DNA of 64,000 nt, taken from the NCBI GenBank assembly GCA_030272585.1, contig BSYQ01000005.1:4743501-4807500 (forward strand), given 5' to 3'. This DNA comes from Bryopsis sp. KO-2023 (lineage: Eukaryota; Chlorophyta; Ulvophyceae; Bryopsidales; Bryopsidaceae). Position 1 is the stretch's first letter. Each line of letters starts with the position of its first letter. The notes beneath the pieces are model-generated. The model saw nothing but the letters and a program-made list of their open reading frames with translations. It was not told the DNA's origin and ran no database searches. Both the position numbers and the translations under genes were made by a program. Positions 1-11,946 of the stretch are shown here, piece after piece.

Positions 1-1
1 A

Positions 2-3000
2 TCTGGGAATTCTAACACAGGGGATGAGCTGTCGTTCAGTGCGATTGAGAAGCAGTCCACAGAGTTCGAATTTTCTTGCCGGCCACATGATAGGAACATC
101 GGTTCTACCGGACTGACAGTAGAAAGTGCACTTCCCGAAACAGCCAATCAAGCAGCCCAGGATACCATCCCCAACGGGGACGCGGTGATATGGAGACAAT
201 CGGCGTCTGCAAACACAGTGAGGTCTCCCTTGGCGATAAATCAGCCTGTTTATCGAGCGCCAACGAGAAACGCAAACGAAAAGGAGGTCGATTCCGAACA
301 ACACTGCGAAAAGGAAGAGGTGCCTAACGTAGCTGCAAGCGTTACAGGCAAGGTCCATGGTGAACCCATCCTCACAACGGATGATAAGAGACCCCTGTGT
401 ATCAATCATGATGACGGTGCAGTGAGAAACTCTGCAAGCTCACCAGGAAAGGTGATCGAAATTGAAGAGGTCGACAGGGCGTCAGAAAGTGGAGCAGTTC
501 GTTTCCCCTTGAGAACCACCAGCATTGCGAAGCTCAACACTGACCCAGATTTGCACGAGGATTTTGCTGGTTCGCAAGAAATAGCCGCAACACAAAAGAT
601 CACTTCAGAGGGACCAGGATTGCTTGATCCGGCCACGACACCACCTCCATCTATTTTAGAAGCTGTTGGCAAAAGTGGAGTCGTGCCAATTGGCAGTGAG
701 TGTTGCTACCCTGGCGACGACGATGGAAGAGCTTGCTCGACAAGCCACTCGGCCGTGACTAGGTGGTGGGCAAAACATAAAAAAGATGATGAACACAGTG
801 AGATCGATAGCGGATGTTTCGCGGAAAGCAGTGCACACGCGAACGACCCCCAACCTCAATGGCAACGCAATTCCAATGCAGCTCCAAGTTATACCCCAAC
901 TGGAGGAATTGGAGAGAGTTCTGGTGGTCCTGATGGGCATGCCGCACACGAATATTGTTTGGCTGGGGGTGATCCAGAGGGGCTTTCCGTGCAGTCTTGT
1001 GCAGAAGCGAAAGATACCAACATCCAGCAAATGAACGCAGCTGAGCCGTGGAGCGCAGTTTTTCCTTATCCTGGTGATAAGGAAAGGTCTAAGATTGACT
1101 TTCAGAACCGTTTTGGCGATGTTCGGCGTCAACTTGAGGGTCTGAGCAAAGGTTTGGACGAAGCAGAGACAAACCCTTCGATCCAATTGAAGGATTTGTC
1201 AGTTTTGAGGGCTGCGCTGCGGCAGTTGATAGATCGCGTCGACAGCGCTTGTGAAGTCTCGGAGAAGGAAGTAAACCTCCTTCAAAACGAACTGAAAAAC
1301 TCTTTTGACAATCATTCCCAACTCAAGGATGTGTGTCAAGATCTCCACCTCAAGAATTTGGAGCTTCTAGAATGCAAAGAACAAGAGGTAAATTGAAATG
1401 CGCTACCATGGGCTCCACATCGAGTGTTTCAACTGATACCCCTCTAAAAAGTGTATTAACTTGGCAGGAAGCGAAGCTGGCGATTTCGGAAAAAGAAGCC
1501 ACCAATTTGAAGTTGCGTCTGACGGAGATGAAATCCAATTTGAGTTTAATGTCTGGGCAGCTTGCTGGTGCCACGGGTAAACTGAACGAGAAATCTGAGA
1601 GATTGAACTTTCTGGAAAGAGAACGCAGCATCTCTCAAGAGACTCTCCTGACGGTATGCCGATTATGCAATATCAGCATTCGAATGCAATACAAGCGACG
1701 CACCCCTCCAGCAAATAGGCTATGCAGACAGTTTTTGTGGTTCGATGTTTTTTTGGTCCATTTTGTCTCGCAGGCGAGGTCAGATCTTGCTTCGAAAACT
1801 TCACAGCTAGCGAGGTGTTCTTCCGCTTTGGAGCAAGCCTCTTCTATTATTCAGCAAAGACGCTCATCCAGTCATGGGATTGAAGTTTCGCAAGTGGGTA
1901 TCACACCTCTGCGGCTGCTGTCTCTCAAATGGCCCTTTCACGGGCGTTTCACCATTGCGTGAGGAGACGATACTTTGTTCGCAGGAACGTATTTTGGAGC
2001 TCTCAAGAGAAAACATGGATTTGCGGCATCAAATAAGCCGCATGGACAGGCACGGGGGCAGTTCAGAAGGTGGTGTCACAGGTGATTGCCCTGAAATACA
2101 GCCGCCAAAACGATAAACAACAAAACTGGATCAGCAACATATGTGCTTTCCAAAAAAAACCCAGCTGTGATAAAAAAGATTCCATGTTTCTATGAGAGAT
2201 TCCAGTAACTTGTGCTTGTTGATATATCCAGAACCAGATTCTTGTGCAAATAGCTGCCGCGAAGTTGCAAGTTGTGATGGGGGGGAGTGGAATGAAAAAA
2301 ATAGCTGTGAAGATGTGGCGACCTTGAAAAAACAAATTGAAGGCTTAAAGGAAACGATTCAGAGTAAAGAAGCTCATATCGAAGTCCTTGAAGCAGACAA
2401 CGAGAAGGCGAATAAGACCATTGCATCCCTCAAGCTTTTTATCCAAAGCTCGGGACTCGAGGGTCCAGGTGACTTTCCTGTTGGAATTTTTTTTTCTCAC
2501 AACATGATAACATGGTAAAATAGAAAGGCGTTCTGAAAAGTATGATTTTCGCCTTCTAGGCGCTGAGGAACCAGGGCTCCATGAAACTCCAGACTTGTCA
2601 CGTGTCGCTGCCGCCAAGCCAGCGGCACAATCTGAGACCTGTTCAGAGCTCGCAGACACCCAGAACTTTGAAAACAGCGCTCTTGCTCGTCGCGATTCCT
2701 CGAGTCATGATTTGTTCTTAGACGAGAGACTGCCGCCTAGTGCAGAAAACGGAAAGCAAGGAGGATATCTGTCGTCAGTATCCCACCAAGGCAAAAAACG
2801 GAGCTTGCTGACGGTCGATACCAATATGGAGGCAGAAGAAGCCGCAGAGTTCTCTTCTCAAGGCAACTGCTCCCCTACCTCATTATTTCCACCCGACACT
2901 TGGGTTCCTTATAATTCTGACTTGGCAAGCGGGGCAGATGTTCGGAGTCATTGCTCGACTGTTTCTTGGTCGCAAACACCTATGAACAGACAAGAGGTGG

Positions 3001-3682
3001 GAGCTCTGCCAAGGGTTGGGGATTTCTCTTCCTGGAACAACAATTGGGATACACTCAGCGTTTGCAGCACCTTGTCGAGATATCCGACTCCACCAGGACT
3101 GGACGAAATGCTATCAGACCTCAGTGGCTATCTTGCGAAGCAGAAAACCCCGCAGGACCGCTGGAAAGCGATGTTCAGAAAAGTAAAGAAAATACGGAAA
3201 CAGGCGACATCAAAGCAAAACACGACAGTCAATCCGCGCATAGCAAGGCACATGCTGGGTGCTGAGGAGAGAACTCAGCCCAGAGTGAAAAAGAATCTTG
3301 AAATATTTTTCAAAGGTAGAATATTGCCCTCCTTGCAGGAAACAATAAATCACAATTTCGAATTTGTTTCTGTTTCGTGTTTTCAGACGTTTTGATTTGT
3401 TTGTGAGATAGTTGTATTGAGATCGCGCCACCTCTTCGTTGCCCAGGATTCAAGGGGCCTGATGGGGGCGCTGGTACACTGCAAGAAGCACAGAAATTTG
3501 AAAGTGGCGATCTGAGCGGCTCGTGCGTTGCTCAAGAGGGGAGGGGAAAACTACCCTCCTTTCGGAGAAGTCGTTCAAACTGCCCTGAAGCTGGCAGAGA
3601 GCATTTGGAGAAGTCACGGAGTATTCTCGAAGAGAGACTGGCAGCAATGGATCTCGCATTGGCTGCTGTGAAGGAATCTTAA
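2..3682 (+). CDS. Long disordered/coiled-coil protein, 3' part (5' end outside window)
   Basis: The reading frame is open from the window edge, so the gene begins upstream. Phase-consistent exons are 2-1387, 1468-1653, 1774-1893, 1985-2069, 2232-2468, about 2560-3315 and 3447-3682, ending in TAA. Donors and acceptors are GT/AG (for example CAAGAG|GTAAAT and ctcgcag|GCGAGG). The first exon is Ser/Glu/Asn-rich and low in hydrophobics, as in disordered proteins. From about 1080 onward heptad-like Leu/Glu/Lys patterns appear (EAKLAISEKEATNLKLRLTE, then ATLKKQIEGLKETIQSKEAH). The sixth exon is polar and ends in a basic stretch (WKAMFRKVKKIRK). The last exon has a short coil and ends AAVKES. I recognise no catalytic domain or family. 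The role is unknown; a scaffold or cytoskeletal protein is only a guess from composition. Confidence 0.7.
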
Positions 3683-4017
3683 TTTCTTCGTCTTCTTGCT
3701 TCCGGATTTGTTCTGTCTTTTGAAGCCGCCGCGTGCGGCGGGGGCCAGATGTATTGTAGATGTCGTTTTCTTCTTTCGGTGGTATTCGTGTGAATACCAT
3801 TCTGTTTTTTGGTTTTGGGGGTTACCTAGTTTCATCAGGGGACGAGGCATTACATTCTTGGTGTGCTTGTAATAGATCAATTAGTACCCAGAGTCAGCTG
3901 GGTAGATGTGAGTTCCCGCATACATGCTTTCCCCTGTCAAGTAGATCCCCACTTTTCCCTTCCACAATCATTCTGAAAGTACTTATCTAAGTAGAATATA
4001 TTCTATTGACCTGCAGG

Positions 4018-4521
4018 TCAAAAGAGTACTGTGCAGTACTCTTGGAAAGGCCTCAAAGCAAATTTGCTGCGATGTATATGCATGTATGTATGCATACACT
4101 TGTACAAGTACTTGTAGCGTCTTTCCAAAACGCTGTCGAGTTGATGAGATACGAGTAGAGTTGAGACGATATGATCCAGAGGATGTTTTAGTTGATTCGG
4201 GTGAGAATGTCGTGCCTTTGGTGGTTCTGGTCGTGGGAGTTGGTACAATTGGGGCTGTAAATATGAGAGTCCAACTGTGGGATGGACACCTTCGTTCCAT
4301 TCTTGTGGAGCGGTCGTGTTCATATCCGTGCAGTCGCGTTGCAATCTCGACAAAACGGACAAACCAGCGTCGCGCGAAGAGAACTCACTAATGAAGGGGA
4401 CATCGTTATCGGCGGCGCTCTGGTGAATTTCGTTCTTCGCGTCGATCATGCCTGCGACCTTGGAATTCCAAACCTTGTTCGACAAGATCGCAGTTGGTAT
4501 CCTGTTGTAATGACCGCGCAT
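4018..4521 (-). CDS. Uncertain ORF, possible first exon of a hypothetical protein
   Basis: A 167-codon frame begins at an ATG at 4521. Codons 20-120 look protein-like (mixed polar residues, a Pro-rich segment YQLPRPEPPKARH) and the composition is less AT-rich than the flanks. The final 25 residues run into a TGTATGCATACA-type simple repeat and are probably intronic; possible donors lie at about 4095-4125. Two plus-strand frames are also open here, so the strand is not certain. No family is recognised. It could equally be non-coding sequence that happens to lack stops. Confidence 0.28.
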   Translation of the reverse strand: MRGHYNRIPTAILSNKVWNSKVAGMIDAKNEIHQSAADNDVPFISEFSSRDAGLSVLSRLQRDCTDMNTTAPQEWNEGVHPTVGLSYLQPQLYQLPRPEPPKARHSHPNQLKHPLDHIVSTLLVSHQLDSVLERRYKYLYKCMHTYMHIHRSKFALRPFQEYCTVLF

Positions 4522-4618
4522 CTTATCTTATGCAACTGTCGAAACTTGAAAAAATTGCGTTGCGCCGCCAGAAACTGGAGATTCTGGTTGAAACTGTTTT
4601 GAGGGTGTAAAACTGTGA

Positions 4619-4830
4619 GATCTTATGAATTTTGTTTTTGGAGATTGACGGAGCCTCTACTGAAACTGGGGTTCGATAAAAAAAAGCAGCCGCTGTGCTT
4701 GGGCTGTCACATGGACTTGAATGGATCTTATGAATTTTGTTTTGGAGATTGACGGAGCCTCTACTGAAACTGGGGTTCGATAAAATAAAAGCAGCCGCTG
4801 TGCTTGGGCTGTCACATGGACTTGGATGGA
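4619..4830. repeat. Tandem duplication, period about 115 bp
   Basis: Two near-identical copies stand head to tail, the first beginning at 4619 (gatcttatgaatttt) and the second at 4734. They share the stretch running from a GGAGATTGACGGAGCC block to ggctgtcacatggactt. The differences I see are a one-base change in a T-run, a small change in an A-run and one base near the end, so the duplication is recent. It lies outside any gene model. Confidence 0.85.
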
Positions 4831-5978
4831 TGTTTACGAATGTGTTTTATGAAAAAATTTATATGATGGAAGGTTTTAGGGATTAGTCCGCTGCTGCCAA
4901 TTTTTTATTTTTATATTCATCGCTGCCAACATTTTTTTTCATTCTTATTTCTAAATTTTTTGTTCAATGTTTTTGATTCTTTTTTTTTTTTAGTTCCTTC
5001 TGATTCTTTATTCTTTCATTTTTGTTTTTTTAACCGAGTTTCTTTCAAAAAAAAACAAACAATGGTGGTGGAAGTATTTTGGGTTTTAATTTCTTTTTGT
5101 AAGTGATTCTATGCAACATGATATGTACTATGTACTCTCTGTTTCCTGAATGAAAGTCTTTTTCAAGCCAGATTTTTTCAAAGAAAAATTTCCAGCTGTG
5201 CACCAAAAGATGCTGAAAACTTCATTGTTTTGCATTTTCTGACTTTTTTCCTTTTGTAGTTCTGGAACAATGAAGAATTCAACACTTATAATAAGCCAGG
5301 CTCCATCTGAAAATTACCCTACTTTTTTTCTGGGGCCAAGCTCTGAACTTTGTTTCAATTTGTTTGAATGTGCGAATGTCAAAACGTTGTCTTTTAAATC
5401 CAGCATTCAAGTATTCTACATTAATGAGGGAAGAAATTTATCATTTTCTGCAAAGAAAGATACACAAATGTACACACAAGTTTTGCGTCCAAAATCCTAT
5501 GAAAGATATCAAGAATGCTTCGATTGCACCATGACCTACTGCCATCCAGATCATCAAGGTGTCCTTGACTGCTTCTCATTACATCATTATATCCTGATCT
5601 GTAAAAAAAAATTCCTGACCCAAAAAAAATTTTCACCTTGAAAAAAACAGTACTTCCTGCAACTACGGAAAACAACCGTTCGAAAATTTTAAAACTCCAC
5701 AAGGCTGCACGGTGTTCTTTGAGAGCTCAGAGATGCTGTAAACCTTGCATGTTTACACAAATGCACCACTCCATTCTTCATTATTCATTGCAACACAAAC
5801 TTTGTGAGAAAGAAGCGCCCCGCTGCAAACGAATATATATTCCCCCTCCTCTTCATTGGAGTAATATTAACATTAATCAGACACCTCGCACAAAACCGAC
5901 GCCCCGAGCCGCCACAAAGCTCGTAACTCTCGCTGTGCGACATCCAAGCAGCACCGTTCGAAAGGAAAGTGTGCCGAC

Positions 5979-8254
5979 ATGTGTGGCAAACGTACTGTAT
6001 CTGTCAGGTGCGGTACTCCGTTTAAAAGGACTGGCAGAAGAGTTATCTTCCTTCCTGCCTTGAGATTTCTCTTAGAAGAGTCGACGTTTCCAGCCTTCAG
6101 AGCAATCGAAATATACTATCAGCAACAGAAAAAGGTAAGAAGCCTCTTCCCCTCCCGAAGTGAGTTGATGTCTACTTTGTCCCCAACCAGTGATGGGTCT
6201 AGTTTGCGGCAATCTGCGGTCGACCATAGAGTGTCGCTGATAGAGCTGTTTTCCTTGAGCCGGGGAACACTTGGCTCGTATAAGGCGTTGTTTTAGCGTT
6301 GAAGCGCGGCTGTTTCTGGGGGAAAAGCCGTGAGCTGCGTTCATGGGCCTCCCCTTCCGCAAGGAAACACATGTGTTTCCTTGGTTGGATCCAGACTGTG
6401 AACAGTAATGAGGATATTTCGAGCTGTGACTAATTGGGACCACCCAATTCGTTTTCGTTGCAGATGAGCACGTTTTCCGGGTGCGTAAGAAAGTGGCTGT
6501 TGTGCTGCTTTCCCGAAGCGGACTCCGATCCTTGGTCCGTGGAGGCGTCTTCGAGGTAGTCTCCGTGTACAGAAAAGTTTTGGAATATTTCCATGCATGT
6601 AGGCCCAGCTGACTGTTTTCCATAAAAATTGGCATCGATGTGAAAAACAAATTGAGCACATTTGAACACATTATCTACGATGCCTAAGTTTGAAATGTGG
6701 GGGGTAGTGAATGCTCTTTTTTTGGTTTTTGTAACAGATCAGCAGAAGAAAAGCAGGTGCATCTGGCACCGATCTCAATTTCAGTCTCAACAGGGCTCCT
6801 CTCCCGTGGTCCAGGTAAAGAGAAGCCCATCCACCCTCCATATTACTCTGCTGTTTCGATTATTTTCAGTGAGCATTGGGGGACTGAAAAACGATCGCCC
6901 TGGGGAGTCTCGACATATGAAACATGCATCATGTTCACAGGATGGTGTTTCATTGGAACATCTGTGGGGCCTGGTCCCTGAGAATGCCCAACTGTTGGAC
7001 CACCACAAAAGGCTCTTTTTTTTCTCTTTTGTCTGAGGGAATGTTTGTTGATCTCGTGGTGTTCCGAAGCAGGATCGCCACCCCCCACCCAAACGGTGAG
7101 CTTCACAGCCACCAATGCTTCCTCCACCATCCCGCCATCGCCGGTACCTCCAAGCTGCCCCTCATTTGCCCACTCCGACGCAGAAAGGATCAGCAATGTG
7201 GTGGACTCGATCCACCTCATTGCTGACCTGATGCTGGATGGGACGAGGCCAGCAGCTGGAGGGCAGCCCCACCACGAAGGGGACCTGGCTGCCAGCCTGA
7301 ATCTTCTTCAGGGCTGCTGCAGGTTGGTGTGTGTTGTTGGTACCTCTATTGGGTATTTGCTGTTGTGAAAGTTGCTCTGTTGAAAAGCCCTCCAAGTGTG
7401 ACCGGACTTTCTCCTGTCGCTGAAATTCAATCATCGATATTAATTTGCACAATTAATTTGTCAAGTGCAGCCCTGTCCAAGGAAATGGGCATTCGGAAAA
7501 TGCACCTTTCAGCACCTATGGGTTTTGCAGGAGGTCGATCCCCCAGCCGGCAGATTCCGACTACCGGCGGGATCTGTCACACAACACCGACTCCATCACC
7601 CGGCTCCTGCCAGCCTCCTACCCATTAACTCGCCTCCCTCAGTTGGAGGACCCCAACTTCCTCCACCACCACATCGATCCGTTCCAGGTAATAATGCACG
7701 ACAGTAAATGCTATAAACACTATGCTTGTGCTGGGCTCAAGTAGTTCCCACCTTGATGGAACACAGTGAAGTGGTTGGTTTTGAGGATTCACTGTGGGGT
7801 ATGGCTGAGGAGTGTGGATTCGTTTGTGGTTTCTGTGCAGCAGTCAGTAGAGCCAGAGGTGGCCAACCAGCAGGGCTTCGACAGCAGTGGTGATGTGGTG
7901 AGTGTTTTTATTCCACCCGATCTGACTGTTCAATCCAATGGTGGTTCCTCCCTGTGAGCACCCCCGTGTTGATGGATGGATTTAATTGCAAAGGATTGAA
8001 ATTGGCATTGAGTTCCGTGGAACATGTCAAGGAATTCTCAATATTTTAGGCTCATGTCTGTCTGTCGAGCGGCACTCATTTCTGCTGTCATTGGTGAACT
8101 ACAAATTAAGAAACAAGTGAATGAATAACACAATAAAGATTCGATGGTGAGAGTGGGGTATTAGAAATCAACGTTTTTGCTTTCTGCATTTTCGCAGAGT
8201 GAATATTGGTACCGGAGCGACGGCAATTTCACCTTTTTCTCCAACCAGTTTTAG
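5979..8254 (+). CDS. Orphan multi-exon gene; last four exons well supported
   Basis: The four terminal exons are phase-consistent: 7073-7322, 7531-7687, 7841-7897 and 8198-8254, ending TTT-TAG, all with GT/AG borders. They encode a Ser/Pro-rich start, a helical segment (DAERISNVVDSIHLIADLML), a segment SYPLTRLPQLEDPNFL and an aromatic end EYWYRSDGNFTFFSNQF. Upstream exons are less secure: 5979-6134 (starts MCGKRTVSV), 6738-6814, and possibly a piece near 6943-7013 (DGVSLEHLWGLVPENAQ), because phases between 6814 and 7073 do not close without it. The SYPLTRLPQ motif faintly recalls the NOT2/3/5 domain of CCR4-NOT subunits, but the aromatic core of that domain is not visible. I therefore leave the family open. 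Confidence 0.5.
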
Positions 8255-10408
8255 GGCTGACTTGGAGTAATAGCAAGTAGTTTGGGTTGACATTCTGGCG
8301 GGGACTTCTGGCGAAAACACGTTTCTTCAGGTATTAGAAAAGAAACAGACACCTGAAATTTAGATTAAAAAATTGGAGAAAAAGAAAAAAAAAAGAAAAA
8401 AGTCAAGAAAAAAAAAAAAAAAGAGTGGCGGGCAAGAAGGGAAAAAAAAAAGCAAACAAAAATTGAAACAAAAAAGAGTGGGCGGCAAGAAGGGAAACGA
8501 AATAGAGATACAGCAATAGAGCAGAAAAAACGGAAAAAAGGGGAGGGGGGATCTAAGGAATTTTTATTTTACACATTGGGAGTGATGTTGACGAATTGCA
8601 GACAAGGGGCATTGAACTTTGTCTGAAAAATAGGAATCAGAAAAAAAGGGAGTTAAAGGAGAGAAATTTATGCGAATTACTCCTTATTATCAAAATTAAA
8701 AAAACTCAGAAAAGAAAAAAAAGAGTGGCAGAGTGTTGGAGGAAAAAAAAATCATATACATTTGGAGAAAAAATTGGTTTGGTAGGGAAATTTGGATAAT
8801 TTCTGTGGGATGAATTTCAAAGAATCACTTGCAAGGGCATTGACTGGAGAAAATAATATCGGCCAGCAAGGTGAATCGACTTATTTTACATGTCTTCTTT
8901 ATTCACAGATATACTAAAGGATTCTTTCCTTAGTATACCTGTTGTTCATTTGTCTATTTGTTTAAATGAAAATGCAGAAGTCCCCTTTCATTCTCAATGA
9001 AAAGGGTTTTGACTTTGTTTTTTGAAGTTTGGGATGAAAGTGGGATCCAGGGGGGGGGCCATACAAATGCATGTCTATGGGGACAAAGAGGGTGGTGTTA
9101 TAGGAGCCCTTTTTTCCAGAGGATTGGTTGAAAACCAGGCAATTCATTCATTCTTATCTAAATGTTTATTATAATGGAAATTTGGTTGTTTTTTTCCTGT
9201 TGGAGGGTCTTTGTGTGAAATTTTGGATGTGGTTGGAAAGAGGGGAAAAAATAAACAGGGTCAAAAAGGAGAGAAACAAAAAAAAAAACTGTTGATATAT
9301 GGAGGGAATTGGTGTGCGAGGTGAGGCAATGAAAATTGCTGGTGGTGTTTAGAGTGGAAAGTATTATTGCCCGGAAGGTGCATGCGATTGGGTTTAGAAA
9401 AAAAAAGTGACATTTGCCTTGAGGTGGATCGTTGTGCATAATTTTTGTTCAAAAGAAAAGGGAAAAAGACTGGTGGTGAAGTTTTGAACAAAAGAGGGGG
9501 GGGGGGTTGATGGACGCTTGCAGGATTTTGCAAGAAAAGAAAAGTGAAAAGGGTATTTATGATAGGTAAAAATGAACCGTTGATATTTCATATGGAGGGG
9601 ATTGGTCCACCGGGTGGGGCAATGCAAACTACTGGTGGCGTTTTGAATGGAGGTATTATTGTATTGAAGATACATACAATCGGGTTAATAATTGAAAAAA
9701 AAAAGCTTTTCTTGGAGGCGATCGTTGTGAATAATTCTTGTTCAAAAAAAAGGGAAAGACTGGTAGTGAAGTTTTGAACAGACCAGGGTTATTTTTTTCG
9801 GCCAATTGATGGACGTTTGCAAGATGTTGCAAGTAAAAAACGAGGGTACCGTCCAGTCAATTTTCTGGACGCGTTGAAAAAAACTAAGTTCTCTGTTTTT
9901 GATTTCAATCAGCGGAAGATTCTTTCCCCCCCCCAAAAAAATACATTGTTTCGAAGTTTGGGAATGGTGGGGCAAGAAGCAACTAAATATAGATTGGTGA
10001 GGGGTTCCTCTCGAAAGGTTGTCTTGTGAAATTTGGGAATCAGGCAGAAAAGCAAGTTAATATAAGATGGGCTTTTTGAGTCGATATATTTTTTATGGAG
10101 GAAATTTTGTTTGGCTGGGACCTCGGAATAAAAAGTGAATAAAACCAATCTTGTGGGGATTATGGAAATTGGGGAAATGCCTGGGACTAAATGATCAAGT
10201 TTCAAGTTGTATAAATGTTGAAAGAATTGTAAAAATGTGTTTCATCAGTCCTTTCTTGGTTCAGCAGCGATGTAGGTGAATTCCAGGCTGGGCCTGGACA
10301 TCCTTTCTTCGATCAAGACTGTTGTGCGATGCTTCTGAAATAAAAGTGATAAAGGGAATGGATGTGCAATTGTGAAACAGCATAGGAAGATCTGGCTGAT
10401 GATTTCAG
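8255..10408. other. AT-rich non-coding region with purine runs and a diverged duplication
   Basis: 8360-8780 is dominated by A-runs and AG-rich sequence with only low-complexity frames. 8880-10400 holds short frames on both strands with no protein-like continuity. A diverged direct duplication is listed separately. I see no RNA gene or regulatory element that I can support. Confidence 0.5.
9295..9835. repeat. Diverged tandem duplication (two copies, about 290 bp apart)
   Basis: The segment 9295-9540 and the segment 9585-9835 share the same order of landmarks: a GGAGGGAATTGGT/GGAGGGGATTGGT block, a GGCAATG..ACTGGTGG block, a TATTATTG block, an A-run, GGATCGTTGTG/CGATCGTTGTG, TTGTTCAAAA, GGTGAAGTTTTGAACA/AGTGAAGTTTTGAACA, then TTGATGGACG and TTGCAAG. 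Substitutions and small indels are scattered along the length, so the duplication is older than the one at 4619. Confidence 0.7.
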
Positions 10409-10521
10409 ATTTAGAGGTTCAGATGGGCACCTTGGACTGGCTGATTAACGACTTTAAGCTAGCCCAAGAAGACATCAAGGATCTGAAAGTAGAGCCGTCC
10501 AAAAATCTTCCACTTGAATAA
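10409..10521 (+). CDS. Terminal exon of an unresolved gene
   Basis: After a gatttcag acceptor the frame reads LEVQMGTLDWLINDFKLAQE and continues with DIKDLKVEPSKNLPLE to a TAA at 10519-10521. The stretch is amphipathic and helical, like the end of a small cytosolic protein. Entry is at phase 1. The preceding exon could not be fixed; sequence at 10265-10330 is the nearest candidate. No family is recognised. Confidence 0.4.
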
Positions 10522-11547
10522 AACTAAACATCATTTCGAGAAGCTTGACCCTGGGTCTATGGGCAAGCTTCAATGCTCCTTTTGAACCGCGGGTGAAAAG
10601 TTAAACAAAGAAAAGGGGGGGGGGACAGAAAACCTCACTCCGGAATCGCCAGGGGTACGTCCCCCCTGTCTCCACAGAGAACCGATCCACCACGGAAATT
10701 GTTGACACCTGTGGCCAACCGCGCTTCCTGTTGGCACTCGTGGAAGTCGTCACTTTTCGCTGACGGCCAACAGCGAAAATGGTCGCTGTGGTGGTGTGGG
10801 GAGGATAAAAAATGTCGCTTATTCGCGCGTTGCGCGTTGCGGCTCCAGAGCGCTGCGTCCGACATGTGGAACACGTCGTAGGTGTGTGGGGTGGGGGTGT
10901 GAAACTCCAACCTTTCCCTACTGTGCGCGTTTCAGTATTCCCTGTGCGGCGCGATTTGTGTTTTGTGCGGGGCTGCCATGCACACGCACAAGTGGTTTTT
11001 CGACTTCGGCGTTCGACGAAAATCGACGGAGATTCGGGTAACCCCACACAGAGCGCGTCTTCCCATAGTGCTGTAAACCTGCAAGGAGTAGAATTAAATT
11101 GTGCTTTCTCTATGGACAGAACTGAAAGAAATGGACACCTATCGGCTCTGTATGTGGTGCTGATCATCGTGACCTCCCACAGGCGATTTATTGCCCCTGC
11201 GTCGAATCCCCCTAGGTCCAAACAATGCACCCATGTGACTGATAACACTTTAAACCCCTCCCTCCCCGAGAGGGATTCGACCTAATGGGAGTACATCCAA
11301 ACCACCACGTGGTGAGTTTGGATCGTGCAGGTTTACAGGAAAGAATCTTTCGGAAAGATGACGCTCAGGGCCGACCACTTGGGCGTCCACTGGCAGGAAC
11401 CAGTGGAGGTGGTTGGGTTTCATTTTCGTACACTTTCCTCATGGCTGTCAACTTCGATGCAGCATCTGGCGCTGGGGACATGCAAGGATTAAGTGCCTGC
11501 AGAACCAGGGGAAACACACATTGCAGCACAGCACTCCAGGAAAAAAG
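10522..11547. other. GC-richer block, strand and coding status unresolved
   Basis: 10680-11050 is clearly richer in G+C and in CpG than its flanks. It carries overlapping open frames on both strands (plus 10812-11285 starting MSLIRALRVAAPERC; minus 10601-11248). A GC-rich island ahead of the 11548 gene could be a promoter or a first exon. A frame from 11285 (starting MGVHPNHHV) may be an upstream exon ending at about 11425, but its phase does not join the 11548 frame. I make no gene call. Confidence 0.35.
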
Positions 11548-11946
11548 ATGGAATCCAAACCCGGATACGAGCGCAATGTTGATCAGGACACCGCGATAGG
11601 GGTCCCCGCAGAGGTCCCCACCGACAGCACTAAGTGCCAGAAAAAATGTTGGGGATACGAATGGAAAACGCAAACGACCATCTTCGGATGGCCGCTGCTT
11701 CACTTTGCTGTTGGTCGCGACGAAACAGGGTGCATGCGTGTTGCGAAAGGTGTCATTGCTGTCGGGCAGTTCGCCATCGGCCTGGGGGTGCTTTCCCAGT
11801 TTGGGATTGGGGTTTTTGGTATTTCCCAGTTTCTTATCGCTCTTTTCGGTATCGGGCAGTTCATCCTGTGCCTCATGGGTCTTGGGCAATTCATCGCGGG
11901 AATTCTAGTTTTTGGGCAGATGGCTGCGGGAGTTTCTGAGGGGTGA
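11548..11946 (+). CDS. Small membrane protein with repeated G-Q-F motifs
   Basis: The intronless frame runs 132 codons from ATG 11548; an in-frame ATG at 11413 would lengthen it by 45 residues. The N-terminal third is polar with two Cys (KCQKKC). A segment FGWPLLHFAVGRDETG follows, then about 75 residues with six or more repeats of the type GQFAIG, SQFGIG, GQFILC, GQFIAG and GQM spaced about 9-11 residues apart. These are short glycine-bounded hydrophobic segments, so the protein is almost certainly membrane-embedded. From general knowledge, bacterial proteins share the layout 'G-L-P-L-H-I-A-x-G ... R-V-A-x-G-x-I-A-I-G' followed by G-x-x-A-x-G repeats; their function is not established. The similarity is by pattern only. 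Confidence 0.6.
   Translation: MESKPGYERNVDQDTAIGVPAEVPTDSTKCQKKCWGYEWKTQTTIFGWPLLHFAVGRDETGCMRVAKGVIAVGQFAIGLGVLSQFGIGVFGISQFLIALFGIGQFILCLMGLGQFIAGILVFGQMAAGVSEG

Larger units (their letters stand above)
3683..5978. other. Mostly non-coding stretch; one uncertain minus-strand ORF and a tandem duplication
   Basis: After the stop of the first gene, 3690-3800 reads as a charged peptide on the minus strand (PRRTRRLQKTEQIRKQEDEE) antisense to the 3' end. This may be chance or a convergent gene. The block 4120-4530 has balanced base composition and a minus-strand open frame, listed separately. From 4619 the DNA is AT-rich with T-runs and a direct duplication. Nothing convincing is coded in 4830-5900, where open frames are short and low in complexity. 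Confidence 0.4.

Noticed and set aside
10601..11285. Overlapping long ORFs on both strands in a GC-rich block
   Set aside because: GC-rich DNA lacks stops by composition. No splice-consistent model or recognisable domain emerged, so only the block is reported.
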